A DNA stretch of 64,000 nt. Origin: Eutreptiella sp. 'Long Island Sound 2002'. Taxonomy: Eukaryota; Euglenozoa; Euglenophyceae; Eutreptiales; Eutreptiaceae. The stretch spans positions 185,789,128 through 185,853,127 of the forward strand of contig OZ038378.1 of assembly GCA_964036045.1 (NCBI GenBank), written 5' to 3'. The notes beneath the pieces were generated by a model. It had not been told where the DNA came from. It saw only the letters and a program-made list of their open reading frames with translations, and did no database searches. Made by a program: the position numbers and the translations under genes. Below are positions 20,820-31,999 of this stretch, piece after piece (the stretch's first letter is position 1; every line of letters starts with the position of its first letter).

Positions 20820-21500
20820 GAAAGGAAAGGGGGGGGGGGTGCCTAGCGGGACGGAAGGGGATTGGGCCATGCAGAATTCATCGGGGGTGGGGGGAGGGGG
20901 TTGCGGCAAGGGCTGGGAACAGGTGTCTCGCGGCTGGGGCCGAATTGTTTTGCCCTTGCGCCATCCGTCGTTTTCATCACAAACCCAGGACAACCCACCG
21001 ACTCCCCAGGACAATCCGTGGTCGGGCAGTCTGGACACTTGGGTACTTCCTCCATTCCCCACTGCAGGCACTTCGTCCCGCGGCGGTTTCTGCACCATCC
21101 GTGCCCTTACTGCACTGCCTGGACCCTGGCTGGGCCGCCGTGTCGTGGCACAGCGTGGACTCTGAACATACCCCCCCCCTCCCCCCTCAAGGCACACTGA
21201 GGGCCAGTACCCCCCCCCCCCCCCAGTAGCAGTGCGAGACCACCAAAAAAACAACGGAACGCCTGCAAATTCTCCAGCTGGTGTGGCGTTGTAGGGCGAG
21301 CCCGTCCCGCCTGTTGACCACAACCCGGTCTTCCATTCACCCGGCGCCGCACCGCTGCACCGCCGTAGGGACTGTCCTGTTCGCCTGCTTCCCCTGTCAG
21401 CCAGCAGTCTCGAGACTGGAACGCAGCACTTGTCCCAGCCCCCTCCAAGTCAGGGAAAACAACGGTCACACAGGGGTCCTGTGCCTAAGGTAGCACCTAC
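20820..21500. other. G/C-run-rich region with ambiguous minus-strand frames
   Basis: All three minus frames are open over long parts because the DNA is GC-rich. A Cys-rich piece (KCPDCPTTDCPGESVGCPGF) lies near 21040-20985, and one after acceptor ccctgacttggag near 21450 looks protein-like. I could not choose between frames. Confidence 0.25.
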
Positions 21501-21893
21501 CGGCAGCCGGTCCCTGTACCATTGGCTGAAAATCACGCGCTGCGCTCGCGCAACAGGGGACAGCGTACGTTAATTGCCCTTGAAGCATTGGTTAGGTTGG
21601 TGGCAACACATGGCACTTGGTAATCGCAAGAACATTCCCGTTTTTGGTATTCCGCTGCAGAAGGCAGGCTTTTTGTAGAAGGGGGAGGAAGGGGGGGGGA
21701 TTGGTCTGAGATCAAAGGGTTTGTGTACCAAAAATGGCTCAAAAATCTTTTCCCTTTAGAAAATTTGATTTTTACCCTGAGAGATTTCTGCCGGAGGGGT
21801 GGAGGTCTGAGGAGGGGGGGGGGGGGGGATCGTCCTCCTTCCCCTTTTCCGGTCTCAGCACAAGCCTGCCAGGCGGGTGTGCAGGAGACATAC

Positions 21894-22079
21894 TGTCAGC
21901 AACATGCTGCCGGTCAATTTGAGAGGCCAGCGCACCATACTGGAGAGGGAGCTGGCTGCTGGTGGCAGTGTCACAGTCATCACTGGGATTGGAGTCCACA
22001 ATGCCGGTGGAGCGGTGACTGACATGGTCAAACACTCCTGTGAAGATCCCCTCGTCTCTTGCACTGTCAACCACCATTT
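21894..22079 (-). CDS. Well-bounded exon of an unidentified gene
   Basis: Acceptor gcctcttgtttgtaag and donor A|GTATGT are both strong. The 186-nt exon reads MVVDSARDEGIFTGVFDHV, HRSTGIVDSNPSDDCD and QYGALASQIDRQHVAD. It enters with two bases of a codon and leaves in phase 1. The sequence looks like a soluble protein; no domain recognised. Further exons probably lie in 18.9-21.5 kb. Confidence 0.5.
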
Positions 22080-22616
22080 CTTACAAACAAGAGGCTGCAG
22101 CACGAGGGTCATGCACGTGATTTAGCAAGGCCCCCCGCCCCGCCCCCCCCTTGTCCAAGCTACGCAACAGTCCCAAACTGAACGGTCCCTACATGGACTG
22201 TAGCTTAGGGGGTGCACCATGCGCTGTGTGCACGCTGTGCAGAAGGTAGGCTATTTTGGGCCAGTTGTCCCTGGTATTGCTGCAGCCCCTCACACATTGC
22301 TGTTGTTTGGCCAACGGGGGAGCCAGAGCATGCAGGGTGCACACCGGGCAAACTTTTTGGACCGTTCGCCACCCGTGACCATTTTTGTCACCCCCCCCCC
22401 ACCACCACCTCCACCAAACAATCCACAAAATGAGTGGGCCCTTGAGTTGGGGATATTATAGAGCACGGATGGAACATTTTTTCGCCCGCCATTGGTCTTG
22501 GAAGGTTGTCCGTGACATTTGACTCGGTCCCATGCGGATTTGCATGCTGATACGCACATCCTCTTGCACTTCACCCAAGTCATGGTGAGGAGGCAAAAGC
22601 AGTATCAACCTTACGA

Positions 22617-22633
22617 CCCTAACCCTAACCCTA
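22617..22633 (+). repeat. Interstitial telomere-like repeat (CCCTAACCCTAACCCTA)
   Basis: Nearly three units of CCCTAA. A similar but looser tract lies at 37009-37032. They are too short to be a chromosome end. Confidence 0.8.
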
Positions 22634-22637
22634 CGGC

Positions 22638-22876
22638 CCATGGGAGCACACTCCATTTGGAGAGAGGACGAAGCCGCTGAGGTTGATGAGGAAGATGATG
22701 ATACTTATCTTTGCCAAGTTTGTGGCAAAAAGGACAGATGGGAATGCTCAACATGTAAAATTCATTTGTGCGCAAATTGCTTGCACGAGCATACTTGTGA
22801 TATTGATGTCCTTCAGTGGCCACTTATTTTTTTTCTTCAAAATGTCACATGCCTGTCTCATGTGGCAAGTATATAA
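22638..22876 (+). pseudogene. Cys-rich C-terminal domain like that of piggyBac transposases
   Basis: The plus strand reads WREDEAAEVDEEDDD, then CQVCGKKDRWECSTCKIHLC and ANCLHEHTC, ending at TAA (22874-22876). The C-x2-C-x7-C-x2-C-x4-C-x2-C-x3-H pattern matches the zinc-binding tail that ends many piggyBac-type transposases; an acidic stretch before it is also common there. The catalytic DDD domain was not found upstream, so this would be a 3' remnant. Another small zinc-binding protein cannot be excluded. Confidence 0.4.
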
Positions 22877-23109
22877 TGCGTTGTCACCACAGAGGACATC
22901 CGTTTGGGACCACAACTCAGTGTGGGAATGTGCAATGATTCAGTGCTGTTTTTGCCATGTGCACATGTGCTTCCCCAGTGGTGGGTGGATTTTAGGGTGG
23001 TAACGGCAAAATTGCGTTTCTATTTGGCGCTGTGTGCGCGCTGTGCAGAAACACCCCCTTAGACAAGACTCTAAGACCGACCCATACCTGAGTCACCACA
23101 CGGTAGAAA

Positions 23110-24395
23110 TAACTGGACACCCAGGTTCAAAAAGAGAGGATTCCATGGTGATCTGGTGCAAGAAAGGGTAACGATAATGCCCAAACTTCCTCCAAGTCAA
23201 GCTGTGGGGGTTGAAATGAGCAAACACTGCCAATACAGATGTCTTATGTGGCTGCACTACATTTGGTCCCGAATTACATTATGTCCCAAGTTATCTCACT
23301 CAAAGAGGACATCTCAGACTTGTTCTGCCCGCCCGCACTGTCTTGCTCACTCGCACTAGACATCTCTTCCAATCCCCACTCTTCCCACAGCAATTGCACG
23401 TGCTGCCTCTCCTCCAGCAGCGCCGAGTTGTTCAGGTGCGACTCGCGACCATGCCCTGTTCATACCTCATCACCCACCACATCCCTCTCCCATGAAATTG
23501 ACTCTCACAGGGGGAGCACCGGTGCCGCGCAATTGTCCATTGTGACTTGGGCGAGGGCTGGGGGCAATTACATTCGGAGCACCATTGACATGTGGCGTCT
23601 GGGGGGTGGGCAAGCAAAAAAGAGTGGGATACACAGGATACACATTTATTGAGAAATGCACTCGAAGAAGAACACACTCCCAGTGGAGGACATGCTCCTG
23701 TTGGACTGTACGACCACCTGATGGAACTGGGAGGTCATGGCTGTGTATTGTGGTGTACGATATGAAATCACTGCACATGCAGGCTGGGACCAAGAATGGG
23801 GTCAGCTGGGATTACAGAAGATGCCCTCCCCGGCAACCTTCCATACATCGACGATGGTTGTCACCCTTCAGAATCACTCTGGCGCATACCACAATATATT
23901 GCATGTATAAACGCGGCGCGACCGTATTAATTCCGTACTTTTGCGTAGCTTAGACAAGAGGGGGGGGGGGGGGTAGTATAGACGTCAGCAAACCCCGGAC
24001 GGCAGGAACACAGGAGTCACCAAGGTTGGTTTCAGATGGGACAGCGCCTTGTGGTGCGTTGCTGCCCCGTGAGCCTATCTGTGGGGGCGCCGACCATGGT
24101 CTTGCTGGCGATGTGTGTCGAGCTTAGACAAGGCCGTAGCTTGCACCGCGACACATACAACTACCGGCACACACGCCACCACCACGAAAAGTGAAGATAA
24201 TGTACAAATATCCCCAAAATCAGAGCTCTGCCGGTTCAAGTGGGCAAACAATCACAACATGTCCATGACTCCATGCAATTGGCTGATTTGTCGTCAAAAC
24301 CATGTCTTGTGCGGTTGCATTACATTTTGTATTGAATTAAATTAGGTACGGAATTAATAAGGTCCCTACGCCCGCTGTAGCTTAGACAAGGCCGT
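23110..24395. repeat. Dispersed repeat family C, two partial copies (third at 59400-59645)
   Basis: Shared strings include GGTTCAAAAAGAGA, GCAAGAAAGGGTAA (23110-23180 and 59410-59465), TTCAAGTGGGCAAACA, and a terminal GTCCCTACGCSCGCTGTAGC with TTAGACAAGGCC or TCGGAAAAAGGCC. The copies at 24190-24395 and 59400-59645 are almost collinear. No coding potential seen. Confidence 0.65.
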
Positions 24396-24726
24396 AGCTT
24401 AGCCATAATCCGACGATGGCCGTCACCCCTGGTATCCCACTGGCAGGAAATCACTGTTTAGATGTACAGCAAACACGGCGGAGCCGCGCCCAAGCGTCCA
24501 GCAAGGCGGCGAAGCCGCCCTCACGTGTGCGTGCACATCCCGTGCATCTGCCCTCCTGCCCTGATGGATAGGGTCTGTGACTATGCATCTGCCCCCCTCC
24601 GGCCCTCACGCATTCGTCTTTTGCGGAGCCCTTGTCCCTCCCTCACGTCTGTACTGAACCCTCAGCTTGCTGAATCCACGACCGAACCCGTCGACGCCCC
24701 CCCCCCCCCTGACGAGAAGGATGAGC

Positions 24727-25070
24727 CTAATGACGTCGAGCTGCCCGCGGAGACGCTGTCCCTCCGCAGCCGTCCCTCCGCACTGAGGGGTTCGAATCTG
24801 ATGACCATACCTGTGACCTCATTGGACTTAGGCCTAACGCCACCCACACCGGCTCACTTTGGCGACGGCGCTTATTATGAGGGTGTCGCTGTCGCCCCTC
24901 TTCCGCCAGCGCGTCTGCCTCATCATTGCCCCGGACGTTAATGTGAGAGGGAGTCCATACCACTTTCACCTGTGACCCCACCGTTTGCCGCAGGTCCCAG
25001 ACCTCTGTCCAGAGGTCACTATGGCCAATGGCTAAGTGTTTGCACTGCGTGGGCACTGCGTGCATATTGC
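24727..25070 (-). pseudogene. RNase H C-terminal fragment of a retroelement
   Basis: Minus strand reads HSDLWTEVWDLRQTVGSQVK, then VVWTPSHINVRGNDEADALAE, the P-S-H...G-N-(D/E)-E-A-D-x-L-A signature. The N-terminal half is replaced by a dispersed repeat (25080-25205) that recurs at 31390-31505. Confidence 0.7.
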
Positions 25071-25091
25071 GCACGCAGAGGCTAGGATACT

Positions 25092-25205
25092 CACCCAAGA
25101 ATACCTGTCACCTGTTTACTAGCACGGCAAAGCAGCAAAGCCCACATTAGAACAACAAAACTGCCTTCAGCTTGGTAATCAAGTGTCGTTATGAACAAGC
25201 AAATC
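25092..25205. repeat. Dispersed repeat family D, copy 1 (other at 31393-31505)
   Basis: CTCACCCAAGAATACCTGT, GCAAAGCAGCAAAGCCC, GAACAACRAAACTGCCTTCA and TATGAACAARC occur in the same order in both places. Confidence 0.75.
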
Positions 25206-25549
25206 AGCCTTATAAAGTACAACTATGCAAGGGCATGCAAGATGCACACATGTTCAAGTTCTGGCTTTTGGTCTTGTGAGCATTGTGTTAAGTTACTTAC
25301 GTTCATGCTCACAAGTACACAAAGTTAGCGTTTGCGCACGATAAAGACTTGGGTTTTCGACACCCTTAAGTGGCCCAAAACACCCTTGTTAGCCGCTTCC
25401 CCAAAGGAAGCGATATGCCCATGTGAAAGGGGTATGAAAGGAAGGCAAAGGGGGGAGATGTAGAGTTCCCAACGAACTCGTGGTCCTTGGTAACCATGAG
25501 TTCGGTCACTTGACGGAAAAGCTTGCGGGGGAGGCAATTAGGGGGAAAT

Positions 25550-25700
25550 GGTTGACAATTCAAATATGCCACATCCTAAATGCTTGGGAAGCCACAAAAG
25601 CCCTGGTACGGAACCAATAAATTGTGAAAAGGGGCCAAAACTAGGGTTCGAGTATTTGCCGACATCCAAAACTTCGCACTGCGTGCGCACTGCGTGCATG
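25550..25700. repeat. Dispersed repeat family E, copy 1 (other at 31860-31995)
   Basis: GACAATTCAAATRTGCCACAT, AATGC-TRGGAAGC, GGGGCCAAA and GAGTATTTGC with GCGTGCGCACTGCGTGCA are shared in order. Here it truncates an RNase H frame. Confidence 0.75.
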
Positions 25701-26360
25701 GCATTCCCAATCTCCCGCCCACTCGAGCGCCACCCATGCCGTGCCCATTTAATCGACCACTCAGTGACGCCCTTGTAGACATACTCTGAATCTAAAATGA
25801 CAACTAATCGCTCTGTTCCTCTCCTCGTGCGCAGAGCCTGCAGGACCCCCTGCAGCTCTGCCCGGCTGATGCTCTGTCGCTCATCCGTGGGGACAGGGGA
25901 TGAAAAATTCCTTTCCGACTCCTCCCCAAACAGACCCCGTATCCTGCCTGCCAGCAGCCCCCCACGTGCTTGGTTGATCCGTCCGTGTACGATGTGGCTC
26001 ACCCCTCCGCTTCCAACAGCGAAATGCGTTGCAGGACCTCTTCCTTATATTTTCCCCACTTCTGTTCTTTTGTCATTACCGTGCATGCCGGCCTCTTCTC
26101 CGGATACACCCCCGGAGCCGGCTGCCGGTGCTGGAACATACCTCCGTCAAACAAACGTGCCATATCATACACCATCTTCTAGGTATATACTATGACCTCC
26201 AAATATTCTACCTTCACCATGCCCCCCAACAGCAAATCCTTCCACCGCACGATCCCTGCCCTGACCAACTTTGGAGACACATACGTGAGCCCCATTTCTC
26301 CCCGAAAAAAGACATGCCCATGTGCCACACGCCCATGTCAGAAAGCATGTGCGCCCCCCC
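25700..26360 (-). pseudogene. LINE fragment: linker region plus N-terminal RNase H
   Basis: The minus strand reads PKLVRAGIVRWKDLLLGG and EYLEVIVYT, a TAG, then MVYDMARLFDGGMFQHR and WGKYKEEVLQRISLLEAEG. After a frame change comes INQARGG, GEESERNFSSP, SISRAELQGVLQALRTRRG and VVILDSEYVYKGVTEWS. The SISRAEL Glu and L-D-S Asp of RNase H are present. The opening D-G-S has decayed to H-G-R, and the C-terminal part is lost to a repeat. It is analogous in layout to the LINE at 42.2-44.0 kb but from a different family. Confidence 0.65.
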
Positions 26361-26381
26361 CCCCCCCCCCCCGCGACATAC

Positions 26382-26680
26382 TTGTGAGTAGGCCCTCAGT
26401 GAGCCCTGCAAAAAGGTCTGTACTAAACTGATCGGAATCCGACCTTGCCCCCAACAATTCCTGTCCATTTGACGAGTCCACCCCTCCCAACTCGCCTGCC
26501 AAGGGCCAAGCAACGGGTTGTCCAAACAACACAGGGTGTTGTTTCCGCACCTTCTTGGAACTGTGAAATTGGTCGTTCCCTTCCTTGGTTACGGTGCACA
26601 TCAGAGCTGTTGATCTTGTTTTGCATGATTTGCAGGTGATTGTGGTGGCAAGTTGTATTGGTGGATATTTTATGCAACCT
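26382..26680 (-). CDS. Exon-like segment, unidentified, with Cys pair
   Basis: Acceptor ggctatatcag and donor A|GTATGT bound 299 nt. The translation includes YPPIQLATTITCKSCKTRST, DQFHSSKKVRKQHPVLFGQP and SNGQELLGARSDSDQFSTDL. A C-x-x-C pair may be half of a zinc site. A 19-base G/C run starts about ten bases into the putative intron. Its closeness to the LINE fragment just downstream means it could be retroelement coding sequence with a chance donor. Confidence 0.4.
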
Positions 26681-26835
26681 CTGATATAGCCTAGACAGAT
26701 TGCGTGTTTGGTTGGCCAGTCCTCCTCTAATGCAAGCACAAGAGAAGTGTACACTCATTAGTGAGCCTTGGCTCAGGTCTTTGCACTCATTTGCACAGTG
26801 TCTTGAGATTGCTGTGACAGGACGGCAACCATCAC

Positions 26836-26952
26836 CATAACATCTTCCCCCCAAGAACCTGCCTTCCCCCTCAGCCAGCGCAAATGGCTCATGAGGTCAG
26901 AGGAAAGCGCGGGAATACTTCTGCTGTTTCGCTCGGGAAGGACATAGCATGG
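26836..26952 (-). CDS. Small exon candidate upstream of 26382-26680
   Basis: Follows acceptor actacccattgcag. Thirty-nine codons read CYVLPERNSRSIPALSSDLM and SHLRWLRGKAGSWGEDVM, ending at possible donor GTGATG. Its end phase (0) does not join directly to the next exon candidate, so an intermediate exon or another donor is needed. No domain recognised. Confidence 0.3.
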
Positions 26953-26999
26953 CTGCAATGGGTAGTGATGAGCACATGGCAGGACAACGAGCATGGCAT

Positions 27000-28120
27000 G
27001 CTAAGGCACAGGGGTTTGGCACCATGCTTGGGCGATGAGGGTAACTGCAGGTTTATAGGGTTTATAGTTATACGTGGGAGAAGAATATATTGTCATTTGC
27101 ATTCAGCTGTAAAGTTGGATTGGACAAGTGATATGGATTGGGATGCATATGTGTGGTACATGGGCATAACCCCCGCCCCCAAGTCCATCCCCCGCACAGG
27201 GACGATGGTTCCCCCCCAGCCTGGGGGGGACTGTCACCAAATGACGGCCCCCCCGGGGGGGGGGGGGGGCGCACACCACACAACAGTAACCTGAATTCTA
27301 CTATGCCCAACTAAAATTTTTCTTCAGCGCCTGTGATTTCCTATTGATTTCTTATTGTTCATGGGCCAAGTGACGCCCCCCCCCCCCCCGGCGGGGGGAT
27401 GGACGGGGGGGGGGGGGGGGATTGGATCTGGAAGATGGGGGATACTGACTCTGTGATTGATGTTGGTCAGATTGGTGGCAGAGGTGCAGGTGGTTTGGCG
27501 CTGTAAGTCCTACCAAAGGGCAGCAAAGCTCACAGCTCCTGGGAGCACTTGACCCTGGTGCACTGCCCATCGGCACACTTCCCCCATCCCCCCCCCCCCG
27601 TTGATCCCACAAATCAGTCCAAAAGATGACCATTGTTGAATGCATTTTTCCAACCCTAAATCAGGGCTAATTGTGAATGTGCCAATAATTGCGGTGGCCT
27701 TTATAGACAAGCAGGGGAGCAAAGGAAAGGGGTTTGAAACAAGGTAAACATGGCGAGGAAAGGACTGAAGATTGGAGCTGCACACAGTTCCCTCTCCACT
27801 CCCTCCAACACTACTCCAAGGCCAATATACGGCACAACCCGTTGACTGTGCCGCTCAACAGACACAGTGTCCCACGCCACCCCAACTGTTGGCCAAGATA
27901 CGGTGTTACGGAAAGGCAGGAGGGTAATCAAAAGTAATCCTGACGGATCTTGAAGGCCCCTCGCGGTGCCTTGCTGGTCAGCATGGAACACTCTTGACGG
28001 CGCTAGGCGGCGCCTTGCTGGACAGCACAGACAATGGGTGTCGCGGCTTGGCCGCGTTGAGACCCGAAATGCTGTTTGAGGATGCCAGAGTGATCCTGGA
28101 GGGTAGCGGCGATTGCTGAT
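27000..28120. other. No gene seen; long G and C runs
   Basis: C and G runs at about 27250-27268, 27376-27390, 27405-27420 and 27588-27600. At 28000-28090 there is short repeat material resembling family-type motifs around GCCAGAGTGATCCTGG. No supportable coding sequence. Confidence 0.4.
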
Positions 28121-28139
28121 TTGAGGCCAAGCTGCGGTG

Positions 28140-28398
28140 TTATGTCTTATGTGTTTATCAAGGGGTTATAGAATGGTCGGAGAAATGGCGTCGACGTGGG
28201 TGGAAAAATTCTTCGGGGGAGGTGGGGCACCGCGATCTGTGGGAGCAAATTGTGTGGGTGCAGGAGGTGGCAGGAGAGATGGTGCAGATCCGGTGGGTGC
28301 GTTCTCATGTCAGTGCGGGGGCAATGGGTTGCGGATGAGTTGGCCCGCTTGGGCAGGCACAAGCACCCGAATAACCTCTGGCCTCTTGCGTAGCACTT
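28140..28398 (+). pseudogene. RNase H fragment of a retroelement, frameshifted
   Basis: The plus strand reads VIEWSEKWRRRGWKNSSGEV, then GHRDLWEQIVWVQEVAGEM and VQIRWVRSHVSAGA, shifts frame, and resumes WVADELARLGRHKHP. It is clearly homologous to the minus-strand fragment at 17050-17292 (WSDKWRRHGW...GHRDLW...WVPSR). The only RNase H fragment on the plus strand. Confidence 0.75.
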
Positions 28399-29072
28399 GC
28401 GATAAACATGGTCTTGAAGTTGCGATACACACCTGAGAGGCTTGAATACACCTCAACCACAGTAGTCCGGATTTTTGGGACCTCAGGGGGGGGGGGGGGT
28501 AACGACTTTCAAAAATTGTTTGATGGTTTTCCAATAGCAATATGATGCAGTGACAGCCTTCTTCTGCTCTGCCATCGATAAAAAAAAAAGAGAATGACGC
28601 CTTTGGCGCCACATTTTCAGGTGTTGCTGTAGTGTCAATCTCAACCGTGCGTTCCATTTTTGAGGTTCGTTACAGCCCATGGTACGATGTACGACATGCA
28701 TACGTCTGGTTCGGCTACCTCACCCTCTGGCCCCACAACACACTTTATCTACACGTCTGCTGCGCACCACAGCACCTCCCTTAAGGTTCGAGCAACCTCA
28801 CCAATAGGCCCCTATTCGCCTGAGTCCACAGGTCCACGCGTGTGACACGCGCTCAGACCTCCACGGCCGAGGCATGTCAACAGATGCATGTTGGTCAGCA
28901 ACTGTGGGACCGAGCGATTCGATTCAGAGAGGAGTGGGTAAGACACGGAGACAGGTCAGGAGACAGGGAGACCCCTTGGCGCTGGGCAAGGCCCTGCAGG
29001 CAGGCACGGCACCGAAATCCTGATTGAGGTGAGCTAAGCAAAGGGGTCGGTGCGATCTTTGGTAAGACTTAC

Positions 29073-29298
29073 CCTGGTTAACGCAGGCCACCTCCCAAGA
29101 GCTACTGAATTGCAACCACTCCATGGCACGTACCTTCAAAAAGGTCCGGTCAGCAGGAACAAATACAGACGGGGGGGCGGGGGAAACGAAGGAAACGAAG
29201 GTTTCCCCCCCCCCCTCCCCGGGGGTGCACCAGACCCCCATTTTACTGAGGGCGGGCTGCGAAGCAGCCTGTAACGCCTCCTCTACTGAGTGGACGGC
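29073..29298 (-). CDS. Well-bounded exon of an unidentified gene
   Basis: Acceptor ccggctcaactcag (29300-29299) and a perfect donor GTAAGT at 29072. The reading is AVHSVEEALQAASQPALSK, GVWCTPGEGGGETFVSFV, FVPADRTFLKVRAMEWLQFS and SWEVACVNQ. An internal GTACGT at 29133 is an alternative donor that would also keep phase 0. The TPGEGGGE part lies in a low-complexity C run. No family recognised. Upstream (29310-29680) is GT-microsatellite and G-run DNA. Confidence 0.5.
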
Positions 29299-29428
29299 CT
29301 GAGTTGAGCCGGGAGGAGGGTACGTGCACAGACGAGCATGCGGGGGGGCGGGTGGATTGGGGGTGGAGCTCGGCCCCCGCCCCCTGCCTGCACCCATGCT
29401 TCGGCAATGGGACAGCAGGTGAGTGAGT

Positions 29429-29470
29429 GAGTGAGTGTGTGTATGTGTCTGTGAAATCGAGTGTGTGTGC
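29429..29470 (+). repeat. GTGA/GT microsatellite
   Basis: Four GTGA units followed by GTGTGTATGTGTCTGTG. It explains the Thr/His-rich frame on the minus strand. Confidence 0.8.
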
Positions 29471-30726
29471 AGCATGACTCCGGAAGCACACACGCCCGCA
29501 CAGGCTTCCTCGCGCGCGCTCTCTCACTTGCACACTGACACACTCAGCAAGGTACGTGTTGCAGAGCGGAGGTACTGTCCCACTGAGGGGCCCTATTTTT
29601 GTGGCGGGGGGGGGGGGGGGGGGGCTGCCCTGTGTCTGCGGCGAGCGCGGTGCTGCCCAGTGGCTTGTTTGGGGGATGCTCACCGGCAGATTTGCCAGAA
29701 GTGTCCGGCAGGGCCCACAAGTTTCATTGGGCTGCCCTATGACATTTGCCGCTCAGTAATATCTGCTCATGTCACATCCAGAACTCCGGTAGCAGCTGCC
29801 TGCAACGCACCACCCAATAGCACGGGGCTCTTTGTGATCATGCACAGAAAGGGTGGGGGGGATGCGGGCAACGAATGGTGGCCAGAACAAAGCAGTGCCG
29901 GAAGAATGTTGGCACCAATCCTCAAAATGGACGGGAATATGAAGAACTCATCCCCTAATTGGCTGCGTTACACAATTCAAAGCACTGTATACCACAGCAC
30001 AGATGTGACGGTGCGTTAAGGCTGAGTAGGTGTGCGGGTTGGTACTTCCGGGAGTACGCAAGGATTTGAGTTTTCAGGGGGAAACTGTCTTGCCTGTCCC
30101 GATCCGCTTTCCTCAGCCGATCATTGCTCGTCCCGATCCGCTGAGGAAAAAATATTTTTCATAGGTGAGCGTGGGCTGCTCACCAGTACTGCTTCTGCCC
30201 CTCCCGCGCCGGCGAGTCTTTCCCAAGATCATGAAGTTTGGAGGGCGCACAACAGGTGGGGTGGAGGGGTGCTCGGGGGGTTACCCCTATGAATCACAAT
30301 GATCGACTCGTTGCGCTGATCGCAATGAACAATGGGTCACGAACTTTTTTTTTTCACACGAAACCGGGCCGGAAGCCGGCCCGACCGCAGGCAAACGTTC
30401 GAAAGGCCGGGGAACACGGGTTGGGCGGCTCGGACGGGTGGGGAGGGCGACGGTCGGCTGTGCCTACCCGTTGTGCACCTGTCCCAAACGGTTCTTCAGT
30501 GTGTATCCGCCAGAAATCACCTCCCAACCGCTTGTCCAACCGCCTCCCCCCCCTCCCCCCTACCCCTGAAGCGAGTCCCTGCCACCCCCCCAAAGCCGTA
30601 GAGTTTCCCACGGAGGCTACTGGAGGTCAACGGTTAATCTGCAACCCCCCCCCCCCCCCGGCCCAGGCATCGTTGAGGTGCTGAGGCACTCGTTGCGCTG
30701 TGACGGTCTGCAGGCTTAAGGTCTCT

Positions 30727-31233
30727 TCAGGCCGGTCCGCTGTCTCTACCCTCCTCCCCCGTCTCCACAGCGCTGCCCCCCTCCACTGCCCCTTCAGCCC
30801 CAGGCCCCTTCTGCGCCTCTGCAGCCCCAGGACGTTGCTGATCCATTTGGGAGGGGCACTCTGCGCCAGGGGTTCCCTGGGCCTGCACATGTGGTTCCGT
30901 GGTTCTCTGGCTGGGGAGATCTCGCAAGCTCTCCAAATCCTGCACGTCTGACATGGAGTTGGGCACGGTAGATGCGTCGTCTTTGACGTATTCCACTTCA
31001 CTGATCAAAGGGGCGCGGCATTGGGGAGAGGAGGCAGGGGGCAGGGGTGGGTCAGAGGAAGATGTATAGACAGAGGCAGAGGCAGAGGCAAAGGCAGAGG
31101 CAGAGGCAGAAGCAGAGGAAGAAGGGGATAAGCGGACTCCCCTCGATGTTCGATGGGTTAGGCAGGCATTGCACGCAGCTGGACCCGGGCAGACACAACG
31201 CGGATATTTGTCAACGGTGATGCCCTGAGGCAC
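30727..31233 (-). CDS. Terminal exon of a Ser/Ala- and Glu/Gln-rich protein
   Basis: Acceptor gtgcttgcaaag at 31234-31235 opens a frame that ends at TGA (30729-30727). It begins VPQGITVDKYPRCVCPGP with a C-x-C...C-x-x-C group, passes a Ser-Ala repeat coded by a GGCAGA microsatellite (31073-31130), and ends with an acidic/Gln-rich tail (LISEVEYVKDDASTVPNSMS, QDLESLRDLPSQRTTEPHVQ). The non-repeat parts have convincing composition. No domain recognised; probably disordered apart from the Cys group. Confidence 0.45.
   Translation of the reverse strand: MPQGITVDKYPRCVCPGPAACNACLTHRTSRGVRLSPSSSASASASAFASASASVYTSSSDPPLPPASSPQCRAPLISEVEYVKDDASTVPNSMSDVQDLESLRDLPSQRTTEPHVQAQGTPGAECPSQMDQQRPGAAEAQKGPGAEGAVEGGSAVETGEEGRDSGPA
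31073..31130 (+). repeat. GGCAGA hexanucleotide repeat
   Basis: About nine GGCAGA/AGAGGC units with small changes; coded as Ser-Ala on the minus strand. Confidence 0.8.
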
Positions 31234-31392
31234 CTTTGCAAGCACAGCATACCGGGGAGGGGGAAATTAGGAACCCTGTGCCCAACAGCCTCAAGGAAAT
31301 AACAGCAACCAACCAAAGGACCACAGGAAATAGCAACCCAGACCATGCTTGTTCGTGTGCCACAGTCTGGGAATTTGAACCAACAGGGGCCA

Positions 31393-31505
31393 GGATACTC
31401 ACCCAAGAATACCTGTGACCTGACTGGTTGCACAGCAAAGCAGCAAAGCCCATATGAGAACAACGAAACTGCCTTCAACTTGGTACTCCACTGTCCCTAT
31501 GAACA
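31393..31505. repeat. Dispersed repeat family D, copy 2
   Basis: Same order of landmarks as at 25092-25205. Confidence 0.75.
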
Positions 31506-31735
31506 AACCAAAAGTCCGCTTGCTTCGAGTGTTTCAGTGCCCGTGGTTTCGCTCTTGGAGGCTGCGATGAGGTGTCCCTTGACTCGGAGCGCGGGGAACG
31601 CGTTGTCCGTGGTCTCTTGGGTGATGGGGATCGCGAGTAGGGTGAAGGGGAGGGCGGTGGTGATTCTGAGCGACACACTTGTTGATGGCGAGCGAGGACA
31701 GTGATGTGGTGGGGATGAAGGCCGTACCACAAACT
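31500..31735 (-). CDS. RS-like Ser/Pro/Arg-rich frame, tentative
   Basis: Minus strand reads SESPPPSPSPYSRSPSPKRP and RTTRSPRSESRDTSSQPP, resembling the Arg-Ser tail of splicing factors. A second frame over the same bases is also open, and no clear splice sites bound it. It sits between copies of dispersed repeats. Treat as a weak candidate. Confidence 0.25.
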
Positions 31736-31859
31736 GCTCAAGGTCCGCAAGCTATGTATGGCTACATCACCCCTGCCTTCTCGGGGTCCCCATAGTGGAG
31801 AGAGTTCAATATGGGGGATGGAAAATGGGTAAAAGTGGTTGAAAATGGGCAACAAAGGG

Positions 31860-31995
31860 TGACAATTCAAATGTGCCACATCCCAAATGCATAGGAAGCT
31901 AAAAAACCCCGGGATGGAACCAAAAACTTGTCAAAAGGGGCCAAAGGAAGGGTCCGAGTATTTGCTGCGTGCGCACTGCGTGCACGGCATTCCCT
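31860..31995. repeat. Dispersed repeat family E, copy 2
   Basis: Same order of landmarks as at 25550-25700. Confidence 0.75.
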
Positions 31996-31999
31996 TGAA

